From assembly GCF_021605415.1 (NCBI RefSeq), contig NZ_WKEQ01000003.1, positions 62,001-126,000 on the forward strand: 64,000 nt of DNA, written 5' to 3'. Below are positions 1 through 9,477 of this stretch, one piece after another (position 1 is the first letter of the stretch; each line of letters starts with the position of its first letter). The translations under genes and the position numbers were made by a program. Origin of the DNA: Pseudomonas syringae. GTDB lineage: Bacteria; Pseudomonadota; Gammaproteobacteria; Pseudomonadales; Pseudomonadaceae. The notes beneath the pieces were generated by a model, which worked only from the letters and a program-made list of their open reading frames with translations, made no database searches and had not been told where the DNA came from.

Positions 1-2592
1 CTCGCCGTCCTCGCTGTCGACGGTGCGGTGCCCCAATTCTTTCAACTGCCAGCACAGCAGCAGGCGATTGACCGGATGGTCGTCCACCACCAGGATATCC
101 AGCGGTCGCGACCGGGACGGCTCCGCGTCACTTTGTTCGCGGCTCAATGGCAGTGCCGTCAGGGTTTGCACTTCAAGCCGTATTTCAATCCGCGTGCCCT
201 GCCCCGGCTCGCTGTCGAGGTGCAATTGCCCGCCCATCATTTCGCACAGCGCTCGGCTGATCACCAATCCGAGCCCGGAGCCCTTTTGCGCCGAGTGAGG
301 GTCATTGCCGACTTGAACGAATGGGCTGAACAGACGCTGACGATCCTCGCGGCTGATGCCGACGCCGCTGTCTTCAACGATCAGGCTGACCGCCAGATGC
401 CCTTCCCGCATCCTCGTAATCTGCAACATCAGGCTGACTTCGCCGCGCTCGGTGAACTTGATCGCATTGCTCAGCAGATTGGAGAGTACCTGCTTGAAGC
501 GCGTGGCATCGATGAGTACATCAACGTCGCTGCCCGAATCGCAATCAATGCGCCACAGCAGACCTTTCTGCCGTGCGAGGCCTTCAAACACCCGCCCCAC
601 CGACGTCACCGTCGCCTGCAAATTGGCCCGCTGTGGTGCCAGCGATAAATGCCCGGATTCGATGCGCGCAATGTCAAGAATATCGCCGATCAGCGCCAGC
701 AATTGCTGCGCGGCGTCGCCAGCCAGCTCAATCGCCACGCGGTCGGTGACGCCCTGTTCCGCACGTTTGAGTGCCAGTTCCAGCATGCCGATCAAAGCAT
801 TCATCGGCGTGCGGATCTCATGGCTCATGGTTGCCAGAAACGTGGTCTTGGCACGATTGGCGTCGTCGGCGGCATCGACGGCCTCTTGCAGTTGCAGCAA
901 CCATTGCTGGCGCTGACGAATCTGCCGTCGCTGATAGCCGATCCAGCCCAGCGCCACCAGCAGCAGTCCGCCCGCCGCCGCGAACCCCTGCAGAATTTCC
1001 CGGCGATGACGCAGCCAGTAACTGTCATCGACCACCACATCATGGCTCCAGCGCTCCACCAGATCGTCCATTTCCTGAGGTGCAATATTCAACAGTGCCT
1101 TGCTCAGGATCGAGTGCAGTTGCGGCGCTGACGGCAGGGTGGCCATTGCGATGCGGGCGGGTTGATCGCCGACGGTGCTGACAATTCGCAATCGTTCGCG
1201 GTAATGGCGGGTGATCAGGTAACGCGCCACCAGCAGCGAACTCAACGTCGCGTCCGCCTGGCCATTGACGATCAGGGCCATCCCCTCGGCCGGGCTGCGC
1301 ACCTCGATCATCCGCGCATCCGGCACTCGTTGCGCAATGTACCCACGCAGCGGGTGTCCGCGATAAACCGCCAGGCGCTTGCCGGCCAGATCGTCAAGCG
1401 TGCGCGGACTTTGCGCGGGCGAACCGCTGACCAGCACAAACGGGTTGTTCAGATACGCCCGGGTAAAGCGCAGTTCGGCTTCACGCTCGCTGCTCGGCGT
1501 CACCACCGGCAACACATCCAGCTCGCCGGCCTTGAGCTGCTCAATCTGCCGATCCAGCGATTGCCCGCGCACGACTTCGAATTTCAGACTGCTGCGCTGG
1601 GCAATCAGGCCGAGCAGCTGCGCGGTCAATCCACTGAAGCGGCCATCGGCATCAAAAAACGTCAACGGCGCAAAGTCGTCGATGGCACCGATGCGAATCA
1701 CCGGATGATCGGCCAGCCAGCGTTCCTCGCCGGCGCTCAAGCGCACCCTGGCCTGAGCCGCCATGTCGGCACGCCCGGCGCTCCAGCGTTGTTCAATAAT
1801 TTGGCGTTGATCCAGCGCAATTGCCGCCAGCGCCGTGTCGACGAGACGCTTCAAACGCTCGTTATTACGCGCCAGGGCGAAAGCAAACGGGCTGGCATCG
1901 AGGCCGGACGCGCCGACCAGTTGCACGTCGTTGCGGTAGTTGGTGTTGATCAGGTAATTGGCGCTGATGAAATCGCCCAGATAGACGTTGTCTGTACCGA
2001 AAGCCACTGCCCCCAATGCATCCATCGCTGAAGCATAACGCTGCAAGCTGGCCTCGGGGTAAAAGGCCTGCACGACGTCCAACGGCAGATAGTCTTCGAC
2101 CATGGCGATCCGTTTGCCGGCCAGATCCGCCGGTAGCGTCTCGTCCGGGCGGGTCGCCAGCATCGGCTGGTCTTCCGCGTAAGCGAGGGACAGGATGATG
2201 TGTGGATCGGCGGCCTCGAAACTGTTCGAGGTGCCCAGCAGATCCAGGTCTCCCCGCTTGAGGGCCGCAATCGCGGCTTCTCGGGTCCGGTAGCGTAGCG
2301 CCTCGATCCGCAAGCCCAACAGCCCCGCCACCTGGTCGGCGTAATCGGCGGTCAGCCCTTCCAGATCCTGATGGTTGCGTGTGACTTCGAACGGCGGATA
2401 GTCCGGCCCCGACACACCGAGCCGCAATACCGAACGACGCTGCAACCACTGCCGATCGCGGCCATCCAGCCGGATCTGGACATTCTCCGGCCCGGCCCTC
2501 GGCAGCAAATTCAGCGCTTGCGGCCTGTCGTCGGCCTGCGCTTGTGCGACGAGCCACATCAGCAGCGCTAGAGCGAACCGGCGTAGCGCCAT
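1..2592 (-). CDS. BvgS/EvgS-like hybrid sensor histidine kinase, 3' end outside window
   Basis: The reading frame is open from an ATG at 2592 to the window edge (864 codons), so the C-terminus is missing. Translation by eye gives a signal peptide (residues 1-19, ending AQA), two tandem periplasmic SBP_bac_3-type domains (about 35-260 and 275-515), one membrane segment near 530-552, a HisKA domain with the H-box MSHEIRTPMNA (phospho-acceptor His591), a HATPase_c domain (N-box LSNLLSNAIKF, G-boxes DSGVGIS and GSGLGLVISR), and the start of a receiver domain (ILVVDDHPVN, about residue 832). Family members usually continue with the rest of the receiver and often an Hpt domain. Double Venus-flytrap sensors of this kind sense small ligands in the periplasm; the ligand here is unknown. 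The start lies 10 bp after the stop of the response-regulator gene, so the two are probably co-transcribed. Confidence 0.9.
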   Translation of the reverse strand, partial: MALRRFALALLMWLVAQAQADDRPQALNLLPRAGPENVQIRLDGRDRQWLQRRSVLRLGVSGPDYPPFEVTRNHQDLEGLTADYADQVAGLLGLRIEALRYRTREAAIAALKRGDLDLLGTSNSFEAADPHIILSLAYAEDQPMLATRPDETLPADLAGKRIAMVEDYLPLDVVQAFYPEASLQRYASAMDALGAVAFGTDNVYLGDFISANYLINTNYRNDVQLVGASGLDASPFAFALARNNERLKRLVDTALAAIALDQRQIIEQRWSAGRADMAAQARVRLSAGEERWLADHPVIRIGAIDDFAPLTFFDADGRFSGLTAQLLGLIAQRSSLKFEVVRGQSLDRQIEQLKAGELDVLPVVTPSSEREAELRFTRAYLNNPFVLVSGSPAQSPRTLDDLAGKRLAVYRGHPLRGYIAQRVPDARMIEVRSPAEGMALIVNGQADATLSSLLVARYLITRHYRERLRIVSTVGDQPARIAMATLPSAPQLHSILSKALLNIAPQEMDDLVERWSHDVVVDDSYWLRHRREILQGFAAAGGLLLVALGWIGYQRRQIRQRQQWLLQLQEAVDAADDANRAKTTFLATMSHEIRTPMNALIGMLELALKRAEQGVTDRVAIELAGDAAQQLLALIGDILDIARIESGHLSLAPQRANLQATVTSVGRVFEGLARQKGLLWRIDCDSGSDVDVLIDATRFKQVLSNLLSNAIKFTERGEVSLMLQITRMREGHLAVSLIVEDSGVGISREDRQRLFSPFVQVGNDPHSAQKGSGLGLVISRALCEMMGGQLHLDSEPGQGTRIEIRLEVQTLTALPLSREQSDAEPSRSRPLDILVVDDHPVNRLLLCWQLKELGHRTVDSEDGE

Positions 2593-2602
2593 GGCTGGCG
2601 GC

Positions 2603-3229
2603 TCAGATCAAGTGATTGCGCGTGGCAAAGTCGCGCAAATGCACGGTCGATCCCACGCCGAGCTTGGTCATCAGCCGATGTTTGTAAGTGCTGACGGTTT
2701 TGATGCTCAAGATCATCAATTCGGCAATATCCTTGTTGGCCATACCTTCGGCCAAATGAATAAAGATGCAGAGTTCACGGTCGGACAGCCGATCAATCAT
2801 CTGTTTTTCACTGAGCTGCAGCGTGCCCATCGCGCCGGTGCTCATGGCCGGGCTGGTGAAATACGAATACCCGCTATCCAGCGCCCGGACTGCGTTACGC
2901 AATTGCTCCAGCTCGTTGGTTTTGGTGACATAACCCATGGCGCCAGCCCGCAGGCAGCGCTCTTGATAAAACGCCGGTTCGTAGGAGGTAAACACCAGAA
3001 CCCGGCACGTCAGTTCATTGGCCTTGATTCGTGCCAACACCTCGAGCCCGTCCAGCCCAGGCAAATGCAAGTCGAGAATCACCAGTCGGGGCGTGTGCTC
3101 GCGCAGCATCGATATGACTTCGTTGCCGCTGGCGGCTTCCTGGATGCGTGTGTATTTTTCCTTTTCCAGAATCATCCTGACGGTAGCCCGCACCACCGGA
3201 TGATCGTCGGCAATCAGCGCTGACTTCAT
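2603..3229 (-). CDS. NarL/FixJ-family response regulator (BvgA/EvgA-like)
   Basis: The protein is about 208 residues. The N-terminal receiver has the acidic pair D-D at its start (ADDHP), a phospho-acceptor Asp in VILDLHLPG, a Thr in VFTSYEP and a Lys in YVTKTNE. The C-terminal LuxR-type helix-turn-helix (about 140-205) contains LSDRELCIFIHLAEG and NKDIAELMILSIKTVSTYKHRLM. A GTG at 3235 is in frame, but GGGAG sits 5 nt before the ATG at 3229, so 3229 is chosen. It lies directly upstream of the hybrid kinase and should be its cognate regulator. Targets are unknown; nothing seen links it to pyoverdine genes. Confidence 0.9.
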   Translation of the reverse strand: MKSALIADDHPVVRATVRMILEKEKYTRIQEAASGNEVISMLREHTPRLVILDLHLPGLDGLEVLARIKANELTCRVLVFTSYEPAFYQERCLRAGAMGYVTKTNELEQLRNAVRALDSGYSYFTSPAMSTGAMGTLQLSEKQMIDRLSDRELCIFIHLAEGMANKDIAELMILSIKTVSTYKHRLMTKLGVGSTVHLRDFATRNHLI

Positions 3230-3369
3230 GACCACTCCCAGTCCCCAAAGATGACGACGCGGCTTCGGGCCAGGCCAGTGGCACGACAGCCGCGCATCGA
3301 CTCTTGCACGGGAATGGCGACAAATCTACCTGTCAGACTTGACAGTTGCGCCGTTCGACAAAGTGTGAT

Positions 3370-3789
3370 TCATCCCTGGCATTGCCGCAGCCAGTGATAC
3401 GAATCAGCCGTAGTCAGCTGCGGCGGCTGGTCAACACAGGCCATCAACCGTGCGATTTCAGATGCGTCAGGAAGCTGTGCGGCAATGCTGCGAATGCCTG
3501 CTGCCGAGCCCACTGAGGTGGCCATTCTGTCGTTGTAGATCAGCGTATGGTGGACATGAGGACAATCCAGAAAATACTTCGCCAAGTCGAGCGCGCCCTG
3601 TGCCAGCGCAGCGTTGATGATTACCACGTCGAAGGATTGGCAGCCGTAATCCACCAGCGTCAACAGCTCGGACAGGTTCTGCACGGGCGCAACCCGGTAG
3701 TAGTCGAGGCGATTGAACAATCGCTCGATTTTCATCCGGTGAAAGTGTTCCCGATCTGCGATCAAGATGCGCAGGGCTTTGTTGGTCAT
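3370..3789 (-). CDS. Degenerate receiver-domain protein
   Basis: A 139-residue stand-alone protein with a CheY-like layout (RILIADREHFHRMKI, then FDVVIINAALAQG, then HHTLIYNDRM) and no output domain. Aligned with its neighbour regulator, the second acidic residue of the pocket is Arg (ADRE rather than ADDH), the phospho-acceptor position is Asn (VIINAAL rather than VILDLHL), and the Thr/Ser strand reads IYND. This suggests a pseudo-receiver that cannot be phosphorylated normally. The ATG at 3789 follows GGGAGG by 6 nt, so translation is likely. It lies upstream of the RR/kinase pair on the same strand, 140 bp away, and may modulate that system; this is inference. Confidence 0.75.
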   Translation of the reverse strand: MTNKALRILIADREHFHRMKIERLFNRLDYYRVAPVQNLSELLTLVDYGCQSFDVVIINAALAQGALDLAKYFLDCPHVHHTLIYNDRMATSVGSAAGIRSIAAQLPDASEIARLMACVDQPPQLTTADSYHWLRQCQG

Positions 3790-3991
3790 GATGTGCCTCC
3801 CGGTCGGTGGGGGTTTCAGGTGTGGAAAGCCTACGCAAGCTCAACGAAACGCTCTGTAGGACATTTCCTAAAAACACGTCGCCAATGCTGCCTGACGCCA
3901 CGTCGGTGCCATTCGCCAGAAAGTGGCGGGCAATCTCGGGGGCTACCGGAAGGGTTCATGACTGGATTTTCGGGGTGCAGCCGTGGCCCTA

Positions 3992-4055
3992 TTCGCGAGC
4001 AGGCTCGCTCCCACAAAGGAATGCATACCAAGGTGGGAGCGAGCCTGCTCGCGAA
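3992..4055. repeat. Inverted REP pair (REPIN-like)
   Basis: The arm TTCGCGAGCAGGCTCGCTCC (extending to CAC, 3992-4014) is repeated exactly in inverted orientation at 4033-4055 across an 18-base loop. This matches the common Pseudomonas REP type and lies between the receiver gene and pvdA, which are both on the minus strand. It may act as a weak terminator or boundary. The rest of 3790-4079 shows no coding signal. Confidence 0.85.
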
Positions 4056-4079
4056 GGCACCCTTTCAAGCGCCGGGGTT

Positions 4080-5417
4080 TTAGCTGGCAGTCGCCAACAA
4101 CAGATCCATCACCGAACGGCTGTGCCCACGGTTTTTGCCATGTTCGTACAGCGAGCCGGCAATCTCGTCCGCGCGGATCGGCAGGATCGACAGCAGTGTG
4201 TCGCTCAGACCGTGGCTGGCCTGGCAAAAGCCCTGCATGTACAGGCCGGCCTTGCAGCGCTCGTCGGTGATCAGTTTGTAGTTGCGATCAACCTCGAAGT
4301 CGCCCAGGTACTCTTCCAGCGGCGCCAGCAGTTTGCGGTGCATCTGCCGCTCGTAACCCGTCGCGAGCACCACGGCGTCATAGTTACGCACGGTGACTTC
4401 ACCCGTAGCGTTATTGCGCACCGCCAGTTCGATACCGTGCCCGGTGGCCGTGGCTTTTTCGACGGTGGTCAAGGTGCGGAACGCATGGCGGGCGATGCCC
4501 GAGACTTTCTGGCGATAGAAGATGCCGTAGATGCGTTCGATCAAATCGATGTCGACCACCGAGTAATTGGTGTTGTGGTATTCGTTGACCAGTCGCTCAC
4601 GCTCGGCATTGTTTTGCTGGAACACCAGGTCGGTGAACTCCGGCGAAAACACCTCGTTGACGAACGGACTGTCGTCCGCAGGCTTGAGTGCCGAGCCGCG
4701 CAGGATCATGTCGACCTGCACCGACGGGAACGAATCGTTCAGGTCGATGAAGGCTTCCGCCGCGCTCTGGCCGCCACCAATGATCGCAATGCTCATCGGC
4801 TGATTGTTCACACAAGGCTGCCCGGACATGGCCGACAAGTACTGCGAGTGATGGAACACCCGGGCATCGCCCTTCAGCGCTCTGAACGCCTCGGGAATAC
4901 GCGGTGTGCCGCCGGCGCTGACCACTACCGACCGGGTAGTACGCACATGTTGATGACCCTGGGCATCGCGGGAGATTACCCGTAGCGCTTCGACTTGCTG
5001 ACTATGCAGCACCGGTTCGATGGTCAGCACTTCCTCGCCATAGCGGCTTTGTTCAGTGAACTGCCCGGCGACCCAGCGCAGGTAGTCGTTGTACTCCATG
5101 CGGCACGGATAAAAGGTGCCGAGGTTGATGAAGTCCACCAGGCGACCGTGGTGCTTGAGGTAATTGACGAACGAGTACGCACTGGTCGGGTTGCGCAGGG
5201 TCACCAGATCCTTGAGGAAGGAAATCTGCAACTCGCTCTGGGTCGAGAGCGTGTTGCCGTGCCAGCTGTAATCAGCCTGCTTGTCGAGAAACAGTACATC
5301 CAGCTCGCCATGAGTCGGGCCGCGCTCTTGCAGGGCGATGGCCAGCGCCAGGTTCGAAGGGCCGAAACCGATGCCGATCAGGTCGTGAACGATGGGCGAT
5401 GCAATTGCCTGTGTCAT
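4080..5417 (-). CDS. pvdA: L-ornithine N5-monooxygenase
   Basis: PvdA hydroxylates the side-chain nitrogen of L-ornithine with FAD, NADPH and O2, giving the hydroxamate precursor of pyoverdine. The 445-residue protein shows the FAD motif GIGFGPSNLALA near the N-terminus, the substrate/FAD segment FLKDLVTLRNPTS, the NADPH motif IIGGGQSAAEAF and the ATGYER segment near residue 370. The open frame extends 17 codons upstream, but homologues begin MTQA, matching the ATG at 5417. A PvdS box lies at 5518-5541. OH-Orn is predicted for two NRPS modules in this window, which fits. No formyl- or acetyltransferase for OH-Orn is present nearby. Confidence 0.97.
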   Translation of the reverse strand: MTQAIASPIVHDLIGIGFGPSNLALAIALQERGPTHGELDVLFLDKQADYSWHGNTLSTQSELQISFLKDLVTLRNPTSAYSFVNYLKHHGRLVDFINLGTFYPCRMEYNDYLRWVAGQFTEQSRYGEEVLTIEPVLHSQQVEALRVISRDAQGHQHVRTTRSVVVSAGGTPRIPEAFRALKGDARVFHHSQYLSAMSGQPCVNNQPMSIAIIGGGQSAAEAFIDLNDSFPSVQVDMILRGSALKPADDSPFVNEVFSPEFTDLVFQQNNAERERLVNEYHNTNYSVVDIDLIERIYGIFYRQKVSGIARHAFRTLTTVEKATATGHGIELAVRNNATGEVTVRNYDAVVLATGYERQMHRKLLAPLEEYLGDFEVDRNYKLITDERCKAGLYMQGFCQASHGLSDTLLSILPIRADEIAGSLYEHGKNRGHSRSVMDLLLATAS

Positions 5418-5517
5418 TTCCAGTGTCCTCTGGATGAACCCCTCAACGGCGGGGAAGGAAAGCCTCAATGACCTGGCCGCCCGTCGAGCAGGACAGCAGG
5501 TCGTCTGTTGAGTAGGA

Positions 5518-5541
5518 ACGAGGACAGTGAAATAAAATTTA
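5518..5541 (-). promoter_or_regulatory. PvdS (iron-starvation sigma) box for pvdA
   Basis: Read on the minus strand this is TAAAT, 16 bases, then CGT, the pattern of PvdS-dependent promoters. It ends about 100 bp before the pvdA ATG and sits just past the end of the sigma-factor gene, giving pvdA its own promoter. Confidence 0.8.
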
Positions 5542-5552
5542 ACCGGGCAGGC

Positions 5553-6035
5553 TCAATGGGCATCCCATTGCTGGATCCGGTTACGGCAATGTTTCATGGC
5601 GTTGACGATGTGTTTTTCCACCAGCGCCTTGGAAATACCAAGGTGCTCGGCGATTTCCGGGTGGGACAGGCCTTCGATCTTGCGCAGCAAAAAACTTTCG
5701 CGGCACGGCGGCGATAATTCGCCCAAGGCACGCTGGAGCATTTCCACGCGCTGGCCGTGATCGAACGTGGCATGGGGCGAAGGGGTGAAGTAGCGCTCTT
5801 CGCTGTCGAGCACTTCCAGTGATTCGACCTGGCGCAAGGCGTTGCGTCGATGGCCGTCGACCACCAGATTAAGCGCAGTGCGATAAAGGAACGCGCGGGG
5901 TTGTTCGATGGGCGTGTCGCTGGAGCGCTCCAGCACTCGCAGATAGGCGTCATGCACCACATCTTCGGCAACCTCACGGTTGCCGAGTTTGGCGTTCAGG
6001 AAACACACCAACTCGCGATAGTAGTTTTCCAACAT
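5553..6035 (-). CDS. fpvI: FpvI-type ECF sigma factor
   Basis: A sigma-70 ECF protein of about 160 residues starting MLENYYRELVCFLN. Region 2 includes EVAEDVVHDAYLRVLE and AFLYRTALNLVVDGHRR; region 4 includes LSPPCRESFLLRKIEG and the helix-turn-helix HPEIAEHLGISKALVEKHI. It resembles the FecI/FpvI class rather than PvdS. FpvI directs receptor (fpvA) transcription when ferripyoverdine binding to FpvA releases its anti-sigma FpvR. No fpvR gene is seen in the window. The frame is open up to a GTG at 6077; the ATG at 6035 is chosen by analogy with FpvI length (about 159 aa), though its GGGAG is only 2 nt away. A Fur-like palindrome lies upstream. Confidence 0.78.
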   Translation of the reverse strand: MLENYYRELVCFLNAKLGNREVAEDVVHDAYLRVLERSSDTPIEQPRAFLYRTALNLVVDGHRRNALRQVESLEVLDSEERYFTPSPHATFDHGQRVEMLQRALGELSPPCRESFLLRKIEGLSHPEIAEHLGISKALVEKHIVNAMKHCRNRIQQWDAH

Positions 6036-6132
6036 GACTCCCGGCCGCACGGAGGCGGTTTCTGTCCTTGAGCGCACAGATCATTGCCCTGCGAAGGCAG
6101 TATCAAGATAGTGGCAATCTGAGGGGCGTAAT

Positions 6133-6147
6133 TTATAGTAATTCTCA
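6133..6147. promoter_or_regulatory. Candidate Fur box upstream of fpvI
   Basis: On the minus strand TGAGAATTACTATAA matches the Fur 7-1-7 pattern TGATAATNATTATCA at 11 of 14 defined positions. It lies about 100 bp before the fpvI start in an AT-rich stretch, where Fur control of a sigma gene is expected. Confidence 0.6.
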
Positions 6148-6223
6148 TATAGATTTAAAGTGCTGTTTAACATTGCCCGCTAAATAGTGCTGCGCTGTAG
6201 CTGTAACTTTCTGTTTCGGTACT

Positions 6224-6247
6224 TAAATTCCCTTCCGCCTTCGTCGT
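6224..6247 (+). promoter_or_regulatory. PvdS box for pvdR-pvdT-opmQ
   Basis: TAAAT, 16 bases, CGT on the plus strand, about 77 bp before the pvdR ATG. The neighbouring TTTACAGG is also found near other boxes of the set (compare the TTTTACAGG before pvdE). Confidence 0.85.
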
Positions 6248-6323
6248 TTACAGGACAGCTCCCCGTGTCTGTCGCGCCCAGCGGCAATGTTTAACGGGCC
6301 GAATTCACTGGCCGGACCCCTGC

Positions 6324-7496
6324 ATGAAACGTCCCCGCCCTGCCCGACGCACGCTGCTTGCCGCCCTTTGCGTGATTCCCGTTGCCGCTTATGCCGCCTG
6401 GCAAGTGATGCCGCCCGGTCGAGACCCGTTCGTTACCGTCCAGGTGACCCGTGGCGATATCGAAAGCAGCGTCACTGCACTCGGCACCTTGCAGCCACGC
6501 CGTTATGTGGACGTCGGCGCCCAGGCATCGGGACAGATCCAGAAGATCCATGTGGAAGTCGGCGACGTCGTCAAGGAAGGCCAGTTGCTCGTTGAAATCG
6601 ATCCCTCCACGCAAAAAGCCAAACTCGATGCCGGGCAGTTCTCGATTGAAAACCTCAAGGCGCAATTGCAGGAGCAGCGCGCTCAGAACGATCTGGCGAA
6701 ACAGAAATATCAACGCCAGCAAAACCTCGCGGCCGGCGGCGCCACCCGTGAAGAAGACGTGCAGACCGCCCGCGCCGAATTGAAGGCCACCCAGGCGCGC
6801 ATCGACATGTTCCAGGCGCAGATCCGCCAGGCTGAAGCCAGCCTGCGCAGCGATCAGGCCGAATTGGGCTACACGCGCATTTACGCGCCGATGGCCGGCA
6901 CGGTGGTCGCGCTGGATGCCCGGGAAGGCCAGACCCTCAATGCCCAGCAGCAAACGCCGCTGATCCTGCGCATCGCCAAACTCTCGCCGATGACCGTGTG
7001 GGCCGAGGTGTCGGAGGCCGATATCGGCCACGTCAAACCGGGCATGACCGCCTACTTCACCACGCTCAGCGGCGGCAACCGTCGCTGGAGCAGCACCGTG
7101 CGGCAGATTCTGCCGGTGCCGCCCAAGCCGCTGGATCAAACCAGCCAGGGTGGCGGCAGCCCTTCCAGCTCAAGCAAAAGCGGTAGCGCCCGGGTGGTGT
7201 TGTACACGGTGCTGCTCGACGTCGACAACGCCGACAACGCCTTAATGGCCGAAATGACCACGCAAGTTTTCTTTGTCGCCAATCAGGCCAACAACGTTCT
7301 CACGGCGCCGGTCGCCGCCCTGCAAGGCAGCGCCACAGCCAACCTGCAAACCGCTCAAGTCATGGCCGCCAATGGCGACATCCAGTCGCGCCAGGTGAAG
7401 ACCGGCATCAGCGATCGTTTGAAAGTGCAAATCGTCGAAGGCCTGGTCGAAGGTGATCACTTGTTGATCGGCCCGGTCGACGGCAGCGGGGGCTGA
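6324..7496 (+). CDS. pvdR: PvdR, periplasmic adaptor of the pyoverdine efflux pump
   Basis: A 390-residue MacA-like membrane-fusion protein. The N-terminus (MKRPRPARRTLLAALCVIPV) is a basic segment plus membrane anchor. The first biotinyl-lipoyl half motif lies near residues 60-95 (VDVGAQASGQIQKIHVEVGD), a coiled-coil hairpin follows at about 105-180 (rich in Q, K, E, A), and the second half is near 190-215 (IYAPMAGTVVALDAREGQ). With PvdT and OpmQ it exports newly made and recycled pyoverdine. It begins the three-gene operon behind a PvdS box; its stop is immediately followed by the pvdT ATG. The Shine-Dalgarno is weak. Confidence 0.93.
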   Translation: MKRPRPARRTLLAALCVIPVAAYAAWQVMPPGRDPFVTVQVTRGDIESSVTALGTLQPRRYVDVGAQASGQIQKIHVEVGDVVKEGQLLVEIDPSTQKAKLDAGQFSIENLKAQLQEQRAQNDLAKQKYQRQQNLAAGGATREEDVQTARAELKATQARIDMFQAQIRQAEASLRSDQAELGYTRIYAPMAGTVVALDAREGQTLNAQQQTPLILRIAKLSPMTVWAEVSEADIGHVKPGMTAYFTTLSGGNRRWSSTVRQILPVPPKPLDQTSQGGGSPSSSSKSGSARVVLYTVLLDVDNADNALMAEMTTQVFFVANQANNVLTAPVAALQGSATANLQTAQVMAANGDIQSRQVKTGISDRLKVQIVEGLVEGDHLLIGPVDGSGG

Positions 7497-9470
7497 ATGC
7501 AGACGCCTCTGATCGAGCTGCACGACATCCGCAAATCCTACGGCGGCGGTGACGCACCTGAAGTTCACGTGCTGCGTGGCATCGATCTGTCGATTCACGC
7601 TGGCGAATTCGTGGCGATTGTCGGCGCGTCCGGCTCCGGCAAATCGACCCTGATGAACATCCTCGGTTGCCTCGACCGGCCGACCGCTGGCCATTACCGT
7701 TTCGCCGGTGAAAACGTCGCGCAACTGGACAGCGACGAACTGGCCTGGCTGCGCCGCGAAGCGTTCGGGTTTGTGTTCCAGGGTTATCACCTGATCCCTT
7801 CCGGCTCGGCCCAGGAAAACGTCGAGATGCCGGCGATCTATGCCGGCACCCCCGCCGCCGAACGCCACGCCCGCGCGGCCGCCCTGCTCGATCGTCTCGG
7901 CCTGGCATCACGCACCGGCAACCGTCCGCATCAATTGTCCGGTGGTCAACAGCAACGGGTGTCTATCGCTCGGGCATTGATGAATGGCGGTCACATCATC
8001 CTCGCCGACGAACCCACCGGCGCCCTCGACAGCCACAGCGGCAAAGAAGTCATGGCGCTGCTCGACGAGCTGGCAAGCCAGGGCCACGTGGTGATCCTTA
8101 TCACGCACGATCGCGAAGTGGCGGCCCGGGCCAAACGCATCATCGAAATCAGCGACGGCGAGATCATCAGCGACAGCGCCCGGGACAATCCCGACGCCCA
8201 GGCCAGCGCCAACCCCGGCGCCCTGCAAGCCGTCGATCTGCGCAAACGCCTGAGCGAAGGTGCCGAGGCTACCGGGGCCTGGAAAGGCGAACTGGTAGAC
8301 GCATTGCACGCCGCGTGGCGAGTGATGTGGATCAACCGTTTCCGTACCGCGCTGACGCTGCTCGGGATCATCATCGGCGTTGCATCGGTGGTGGTGATGC
8401 TCGCGGTCGGCGAAGGCAGCAAGCGCCAGGTCATGGCGCAAATGGGCGCGTTCGGCTCGAACATCATTTACCTGAGTGGCTGGGCACCCAATCCGCGCAC
8501 GCCGCCGGGAGTCGTCACCCTCGACGATGTACGTGCGTTGGCGAGCCTGCCGCAAGTGCAACGGATCATGCCGGTCAATGGCGCTGAAGCCGGCGTGCGT
8601 TTCGGCAATGCCGACCACATGAGTTATGTCGGCGGCAACGACACGAACTTCCCGGCGATCTTCAACTGGCCGGTGGTTCTAGGCAGTTACTTCACCGAGG
8701 CCGATGAACAGAACGCCGCCGCTGTCGCCGTGATCGGCCACAAGGTTCGCACCCAACTGCTCAAAGACATACCCAATCCCATCGGCCAATACATCCTGAT
8801 CGAGAACGTGCCGTTTCAGGTCGTCGGGGTGCTGGCGGAAAAAGGCGCCAGCTCCGGCGACTCGGACAGTGACAACCGCATCGCGATTCCGTATTCGGCC
8901 GCCAGTGTCCGTTTGTTCGGCACCCGTGATCCGGAATACGTCGCCATTGCGGCCGCCGATGCACGCAAGGTCAAGGACGCCGAAACCGCCATCGAACAAT
9001 TGATGTTGCGTCTGCACAACGGCAAAAAGGACTTCGAGCTGACCAACAACGCGGCGATGATCCAGGCCGAAGCGCGCACGCAAAATACCCTGTCGCTGAT
9101 GCTCGGTTCGATTGCCGCGATTTCGCTGCTGGTCGGTGGCATCGGGGTGATGAACATCATGTTGATGACCGTACGTGAACGCACCCGCGAGATCGGCATC
9201 CGCATGGCCACCGGCGCCCGCCAGCGCGACATACTGCGTCAGTTCCTCACCGAAGCGGTGATGCTTTCGGTGGTCGGCGGGATCGCCGGCATTGCCCTGG
9301 CGCTGGTCGTCGGTGGCGTGCTGATTCTCAGTGAAGTCGCCGTGGCGTTTTCGCTGATGGCAGTGCTCGGTGCTTTTGGTTGCGCCCTCGTGACCGGTGT
9401 CGTCTTCGGCTTCATGCCGGCCCGCAAAGCCGCCCGGCTCGACCCGGTCACGGCCCTTACCAGTGAATGA
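7497..9470 (+). CDS. pvdT: PvdT, MacB-type ABC efflux permease/ATPase
   Basis: A 657-residue fused ABC transporter subunit. The N-terminal ATPase has Walker A (GASGSGKST), signature [10 protein letters not shown] and Walker [13 protein letters not shown]. The C-terminal half has a first transmembrane segment ([19 protein letters not shown]), a periplasmic MacB_PCD domain with the family motif LGSNxx (here FGSNIIYL), and three C-terminal membrane segments of the FtsX type. It powers the PvdR-OpmQ pump. The ATG directly follows the pvdR TGA, so coupling is likely. Confidence 0.95.
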   Translation: MQTPLIELHDIRKSYGGGDAPEVHVLRGIDLSIHAGEFVAIVGASGSGKSTLMNILGCLDRPTAGHYRFAGENVAQLDSDELAWLRREAFGFVFQGYHLIPSGSAQENVEMPAIYAGTPAAERHARAAALLDRLGLASRTGNRPHQLSGGQQQRVSIARALMNGGHIILADEPTGALDSHSGKEVMALLDELASQGHVVILITHDREVAARAKRIIEISDGEIISDSARDNPDAQASANPGALQAVDLRKRLSEGAEATGAWKGELVDALHAAWRVMWINRFRTALTLLGIIIGVASVVVMLAVGEGSKRQVMAQMGAFGSNIIYLSGWAPNPRTPPGVVTLDDVRALASLPQVQRIMPVNGAEAGVRFGNADHMSYVGGNDTNFPAIFNWPVVLGSYFTEADEQNAAAVAVIGHKVRTQLLKDIPNPIGQYILIENVPFQVVGVLAEKGASSGDSDSDNRIAIPYSAASVRLFGTRDPEYVAIAAADARKVKDAETAIEQLMLRLHNGKKDFELTNNAAMIQAEARTQNTLSLMLGSIAAISLLVGGIGVMNIMLMTVRERTREIGIRMATGARQRDILRQFLTEAVMLSVVGGIAGIALALVVGGVLILSEVAVAFSLMAVLGAFGCALVTGVVFGFMPARKAARLDPVTALTSE

Positions 9471-9477
9471 TCGATCT

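Noticed and set aside
5553..6035. Sigma factor read as PvdS
   Set aside because: The sequence lacks the PvdS pattern I know and fits the shorter FpvI/FecI type; pvdS is usually near pvdL, which is outside this window.
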